From positions 30,481-94,480 of the forward strand of contig JAFMLE010000004.1 in NCBI GenBank assembly GCA_017852395.1: 64,000 nt of DNA, in the 5' to 3' direction. The notes below the pieces were generated by a model. The model saw nothing but the letters and a program-made list of their open reading frames with translations, ran no database searches and was not told the DNA's origin. Position 1 is the stretch's first letter. The number at the start of each line of letters is the position of its first letter. Below, piece after piece: positions 60,631 through 64,000 of this stretch. A program made the position numbers and the translations under genes. The DNA is from Flavobacteriaceae bacterium. Its GTDB lineage: Bacteria; Bacteroidota; Bacteroidia; Flavobacteriales; Flavobacteriaceae.

Positions 60631-61293
60631 ATGACCAAAAAAGAAAAAGTAGCCTACATAATTAAAGTGCTGGACAAATTGTACCCCGAAATCCCTATTC
60701 CATTGGATCACACAGATCCATATACCTTATTGATTGCAGTATTGTTATCGGCCCAAAGTACAGATGTCCGCGTAAATAAAACGACACCTATACTTTTCGC
60801 AAAAGCGAAAACACCACACGAAATGATTCGATTAGACATCCCTACCATTCGAGAAATTATTAAACCCGTGGGGCTGTCTCCTGCAAAAGCAAAAGGGATC
60901 TATGAGTTGTCGCATATTCTAATCAACGAGCACCAAGGTCAAGTACCACAGAGTTTTGAAGCCCTAGAGGCCTTGCCTGCAGTGGGACATAAAACGGCCA
61001 GTGTTGTCATGTCTCAAGCTTTTGGGGTCCCTGCATTTCCGGTCGATACACATATCCATAGGCTCATGTACCGATGGGGATTGTCCAAGGGCAAAAACGT
61101 GGTACAAACCGAGAAAGATGCAAAAAGACTTTTTCCCAAAAAACGATGGAATGATTTGCATTTACAGATCATTTGGTATGGTAGAGAATACTGTCCAGCA
61201 CGCGGATGGAAGATCGAAAACGACCCCATTACATTAAAAGTGGGAAGAAAACCGATATTGAAGCAGATGGGGGTATTTAAGCTATCGTCTTAA
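60631..61293 (+). CDS. nth: Endonuclease III-like DNA glycosylase without a Fe-S cluster
   Basis: 220 aa HhH-GPD glycosylase/AP lyase. HhH motif LPAVGHKTASVVMSQAF with catalytic Lys121, and catalytic Asp139 in FPVDTHIHRL. The C-terminal loop that in most Nth enzymes binds [4Fe-4S] through four Cys reads YGREYCPARGWKIENDP and contains one Cys (Cys188) only, so no cluster. Repairs oxidised pyrimidines. Confidence 0.9.
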   Translation: MTKKEKVAYIIKVLDKLYPEIPIPLDHTDPYTLLIAVLLSAQSTDVRVNKTTPILFAKAKTPHEMIRLDIPTIREIIKPVGLSPAKAKGIYELSHILINEHQGQVPQSFEALEALPAVGHKTASVVMSQAFGVPAFPVDTHIHRLMYRWGLSKGKNVVQTEKDAKRLFPKKRWNDLHLQIIWYGREYCPARGWKIENDPITLKVGRKPILKQMGVFKLSS

Positions 61294-61459
61294 CAACTAT
61301 ATTTTGACCGTACTGCAAAATTTTTTGAATAACTAAGGATACGGTCTATTGTTGACCTTTTGGGGAGCGCAGTTTGGGATGTGGTATGATAAAATCTTGC
61401 GTAATCTTCAGGCATTCGATAGTGTTTATATATAGAACGCCACAAGGATTGATTTCGTA
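61294..61459. other. 166-bp spacer between convergent nth and sigma factor genes
   Basis: A/T-rich, no gene or clear terminator seen. Confidence 0.5.
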
Positions 61460-62053
61460 TTAGGTGGTCAAAATAATATTGTTAGATGCTACAAGCTTTC
61501 TAAGATTGATAACCGCATAGCGCATTCTACCTAAGGCAGTATTGATACTCACTCCCGTATTTTCTGCAATTTCTTTAAAACTCATATCCTTATAAATACG
61601 CATCATAAGCACTTCGCGTTGATCCTCTGGAAGTTCTAAAATCAATTTTTGAAGGTCTGCTACAATTTGACTTTCAATAAGCGCCTCTTCTGCACTAACT
61701 TCAGCGTTACCAATAAATTGAAAAATGTCAAATTCTTCGTTTGTTTCATAACGTGGAAGGCGGTTGTGCTTTCTAAAATAATCAATTACCAAGTTGTGCG
61801 CGATACGCATGACCCAAGGAAGAAATTTGCCTTCTTCGTTATAAACACCATTTTTTAGAGTACGGATGACTTTAAAAAAGGTTTCTTGAAAAATATCTTC
61901 TGCAAGTTCACGATCATGAATTTTAGAAAAAATAAAATTGAAAATGCGTTGTTGATGTTTTTCTATTAACAATTCTAAAGCGCCTTCGTTGCCATCGATA
62001 TAGTTAGCAACCAAAAGAGAATCGTCAGAATAAGTAGCGGAAATTGAAGCCAT
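61460..62053 (-). CDS. RNA polymerase sigma factor, ECF-type sigma-70
   Basis: 197 aa. Sigma-70 region 2 (NFIFSKIHDRELAEDIFQET, LPWVMRIAHNLVIDYFRK) and region 4 (LPEDQREVLMMRIYKDMSFK, EIAENTGVSINTALGRMRYA). No region 1.1 or 3, so ECF-like; no anti-sigma gene is adjacent. The 5' region has a TATATTTG -7 box and a 10-bp inverted repeat between box and start. Confidence 0.92.
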   Translation of the reverse strand: MASISATYSDDSLLVANYIDGNEGALELLIEKHQQRIFNFIFSKIHDRELAEDIFQETFFKVIRTLKNGVYNEEGKFLPWVMRIAHNLVIDYFRKHNRLPRYETNEEFDIFQFIGNAEVSAEEALIESQIVADLQKLILELPEDQREVLMMRIYKDMSFKEIAENTGVSINTALGRMRYAVINLRKLVASNNIILTT

Positions 62054-62059
62054 AAAAAA

Positions 62060-62110
62060 TTACTTTTATCCCAAATTGGGCGATTAAAACGATAAAAATT
62101 AAAAGTAATC
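62060..62110. repeat. Inverted repeat in the sigma factor 5' region
   Basis: Perfect 10-bp arms ATTACTTTTA (62060-62069) and TAAAAGTAAT (62101-62110). It lies in the expected 5' untranslated region, possibly a weak hairpin or operator. Confidence 0.35.
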
Positions 62111-62138
62111 TTGTGCTATAGGCATAAACTTATAAGCT

Positions 62139-62146
62139 CAAATATA
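62139..62146 (-). promoter_or_regulatory. Candidate -7 element TATATTTG for the sigma factor gene
   Basis: Exact TAnnTTTG match on the minus strand, 85 bp before the start codon, implying an ~80-base 5' UTR. Confidence 0.45.
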
Positions 62147-62217
62147 CGTTTTTTTTAAAACCCAATCCAAAAAACAATGCATTTTGCTCCATGGGCTGTT
62201 TTAACAGTAAAATATTT

Positions 62218-62225
62218 TATTTTTG
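62218..62225 (+). promoter_or_regulatory. Candidate -7 element TATTTTTG for uvrA
   Basis: Exact TAnnTTTG match, 15 bp before the uvrA ATG. Confidence 0.5.
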
Positions 62226-62240
62226 CCGCTTAGCCTTGTT

Positions 62241-64000
62241 ATGAAAGATATCCTAGAAAACGACCCAAAAAAATACATCATCATCAAAGGAGCTGCACTC
62301 CATAATTTGAAAGGTGTGGATGTCTTGCTCCCCAGAAACAAATTGATCGTCATAACAGGCTTGTCCGGGTCCGGCAAATCTTCATTGGCCTTTGACACTT
62401 TGTACGCCGAAGGGCAAAGACGCTATGTTGAGAGTTTGTCCTCCTATGCACGGCAATTTATGGGCCGTTTGAGCAAACCCAAAGTGGAACAAATCAAAGG
62501 AATTGCCCCTGCTATTGCGGTCGAACAAAAAGTAACCAATTCTAATCCACGCTCGACTGTTGGTACCCGAACCGAAATTTATGACTACCTCAAATTGCTT
62601 TTTGCACGGATCGGACAAACATACTCCCCAATATCCGGTGAACGGGTAGAAAAAAATGTAGTATCTGATGTTGTAGATGCCATTAAAAAAGAACTAGAGG
62701 GCGAAAAAATCATTTTACTTGCCCCGGTACTCGAACATGCTAAAAGAACTCCTAATGAAGTTTTCCAGATTTTAAAACAACAGGGTTTTTCAAGAATATA
62801 TGTTGACGAAAGCATCGTGCGTCTCGAAGACCTTGAAAAAGCACCTAAATCAAAATTTGAATTGGTCATCGACCGCATTATAGTTCGGCATGACGAGGAT
62901 TTTTACCACCGCCTTTCAGACACGATAGATCTTGCTTTTTATGAAGGCAACGGGAGTTGCAAACTCGTACGTTTGTCCGATGGCTCGATTCAGACATTTT
63001 CAAACCGCTTTGAGCGTGACGGCATGACATTTCTTGTGCCCAATGTGCATCTTTTTAGTTTTAACAATCCCCATGGTGCTTGTAAAAAATGTGAAGGATT
63101 TGGAGATATAATTGGCATCGATCCCGATCTAGTGATTCCAGACACCAGCAGGTCAATCTATGAAGACGCCATCGCACCTTGGCGGGGCACGGGACTGCGC
63201 AAGTATTATAAAAAATTAATAGACCAAGCCCATCACTTTGATTTTCCGATACATAAACCCTATTTTGAACTTAGCCCCGCTCAAAAAAAGACGTTGTGGG
63301 AAGGCAATTCGTTTTTTACAGGAATCAATGGTTTTTTTGCACGCATTGAAGCCAAAAATTATAAGATTCAAAATCGGGTGCTACTTTCTCGCTACCGCGG
63401 TAAAACCGAATGTGATGCTTGCGAGGGAACACGTTTGCGAACAGAAGCACATTATGTTAGAATTGGATCCAAAAGCCTCCCCGAACTTTTGCACATCTCC
63501 TTGGATGCATTAAAAGTCTTTTTTGATTCGCTGACTTTAGAAGCACACGAAATGGCTGTTGCAGAGCGCTTAATAAAAGAAATCAAAAGCCGCATAGGCT
63601 TTATGCAAGATGTTGGTCTGGGCTATTTGACACTTAACCGCAAGTCCAATACCCTTTCGGGGGGCGAATCTCAGCGCATCAATTTAGCCACCTCTTTAGG
63701 GAGCAGTTTGGTTGGTTCTATGTACATCCTGGACGAACCCTCTATTGGGCTTCACGCACGAGATAATGAACGCTTGATTGGTGTGCTAAAAAGACTTAGA
63801 GATCTCGGAAATACGGTCATTGTGGTTGAGCATGACGAAGAAATTATGCGGGCCGCCGATAAAATAATTGATATCGGTCCAGAGGCAGGAATCTATGGTG
63901 GTGAAGTCGTCGCAGAAGGAAGTTTTGAAACCCTACTCAAGGCGGATAGTCTAACCGCACAATATTTGAATCAAAAATTAAAAATTCAGGTCCCCGAAAA
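62241..64000 (+). CDS. uvrA: Excinuclease ABC subunit A (3' end beyond window)
   Basis: First ~586 residues, starting MKDILENDPKKYIIIKGAAL. Walker A ITGLSGSGKSSLAF (residues ~38-51), SSYARQFMGRL, signature TLSGGESQRINLATSLG (near 472), Walker B YILDEPSIGLHARD, VEHDEEIMRAADKI. In the first zinc module only the second pair CKKC (281/284) is present; the first CxxC is replaced by RFERDGMTF. A later ECDACEG pair is intact. Damage recognition in nucleotide excision repair. Confidence 0.95.
   Translation, partial: MKDILENDPKKYIIIKGAALHNLKGVDVLLPRNKLIVITGLSGSGKSSLAFDTLYAEGQRRYVESLSSYARQFMGRLSKPKVEQIKGIAPAIAVEQKVTNSNPRSTVGTRTEIYDYLKLLFARIGQTYSPISGERVEKNVVSDVVDAIKKELEGEKIILLAPVLEHAKRTPNEVFQILKQQGFSRIYVDESIVRLEDLEKAPKSKFELVIDRIIVRHDEDFYHRLSDTIDLAFYEGNGSCKLVRLSDGSIQTFSNRFERDGMTFLVPNVHLFSFNNPHGACKKCEGFGDIIGIDPDLVIPDTSRSIYEDAIAPWRGTGLRKYYKKLIDQAHHFDFPIHKPYFELSPAQKKTLWEGNSFFTGINGFFARIEAKNYKIQNRVLLSRYRGKTECDACEGTRLRTEAHYVRIGSKSLPELLHISLDALKVFFDSLTLEAHEMAVAERLIKEIKSRIGFMQDVGLGYLTLNRKSNTLSGGESQRINLATSLGSSLVGSMYILDEPSIGLHARDNERLIGVLKRLRDLGNTVIVVEHDEEIMRAADKIIDIGPEAGIYGGEVVAEGSFETLLKADSLTAQYLNQKLKIQVPE

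Noticed and set aside
1..64000. CRISPR arrays, tRNA or rRNA genes, insertion sequences, prophage, integrase
   Set aside because: None seen on either strand; gaps between genes are too short or lack such structure.

Overview
The window is a 64 kb piece of a Bacteroidota chromosome, almost certainly family Flavobacteriaceae, probably a marine or other free-living member. The reasons are: a PorX type IX secretion regulator; fused lpxC-fabZ; fused E1 alpha/beta 2-oxoacid dehydrogenase; small families known mainly from flavobacteria (HYC_CC_PP, DUF4258-like, DUF6787-like, DUF2911); a lipoprotein sulfatase; and repeated matches to the Bacteroidota -7 promoter element TAnnTTTG. GC is about 40%. Genes are tightly packed, with 4-bp start/stop overlaps and several convergent pairs sharing stop codons. 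I see no rRNA, tRNA, CRISPR array, insertion sequence or prophage. Both ends cut genes: mutS2 at the left and uvrA at the right.

Layout. 1-6 kb: mutS2, ung, a nucleoside phosphorylase, a SUI1-like factor, the E1 fusion, a YbjQ-type protein and an overlooked 37-aa membrane peptide. 6-15 kb (accessory): membrane-anchored amidohydrolase with DUF2911 protein; a frameshifted TPR lipoprotein; a sulfatase with a heparan-glucosaminide-acetyltransferase-like membrane protein; a TonB receptor / HMA protein / HYC_CC_PP cluster that looks like a metal (probably copper) system. 15-23.8 kb: a complete histidine operon hisGDCBHA-dinB-hisF-hisIE with a DinB-like gene inserted, preceded by a ribosome-mediated attenuator that I can read in full (leader peptide with His codons, antiterminator, terminator). 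23.8-31.4 kb: HD hydrolase, lpxD, lpxC-fabZ, lpxA, efp, sucD, fabG and an SPFH protein. 31.5-41 kb: porX, tsaE, a small membrane protein, proline dehydrogenase, aroB, ppc, an Lrp/AsnC regulator, an M14 carboxypeptidase and an XRE regulator, with tandem palindromes between the last two. 41-49 kb: lipoprotein, terC, topoisomerase IV parC and parE (both preceded by the same ~40-bp element), an unknown lipoprotein, ychF and ferredoxin. 49-64 kb: acyl-CoA reductase-like, serC, serA, folE, msrA, lolD-like, TIGR02757, a dihydroorotase-like protein without its metal ligands, esterase, MBL hydrolase, a 479-aa conserved protein, bcp, nth, an ECF-type sigma factor and uvrA.

Most of the window is core metabolism. 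The strongest non-routine signals are the his attenuator, the shared element before parC and parE, the tandem palindromes at 40.4 kb, the DinB-like gene translationally coupled inside the his operon, the catalytically altered dihydroorotase homologue, and the C-run frameshift in the TPR lipoprotein. Family names are from recognition of motifs and gene order; no database search was run.
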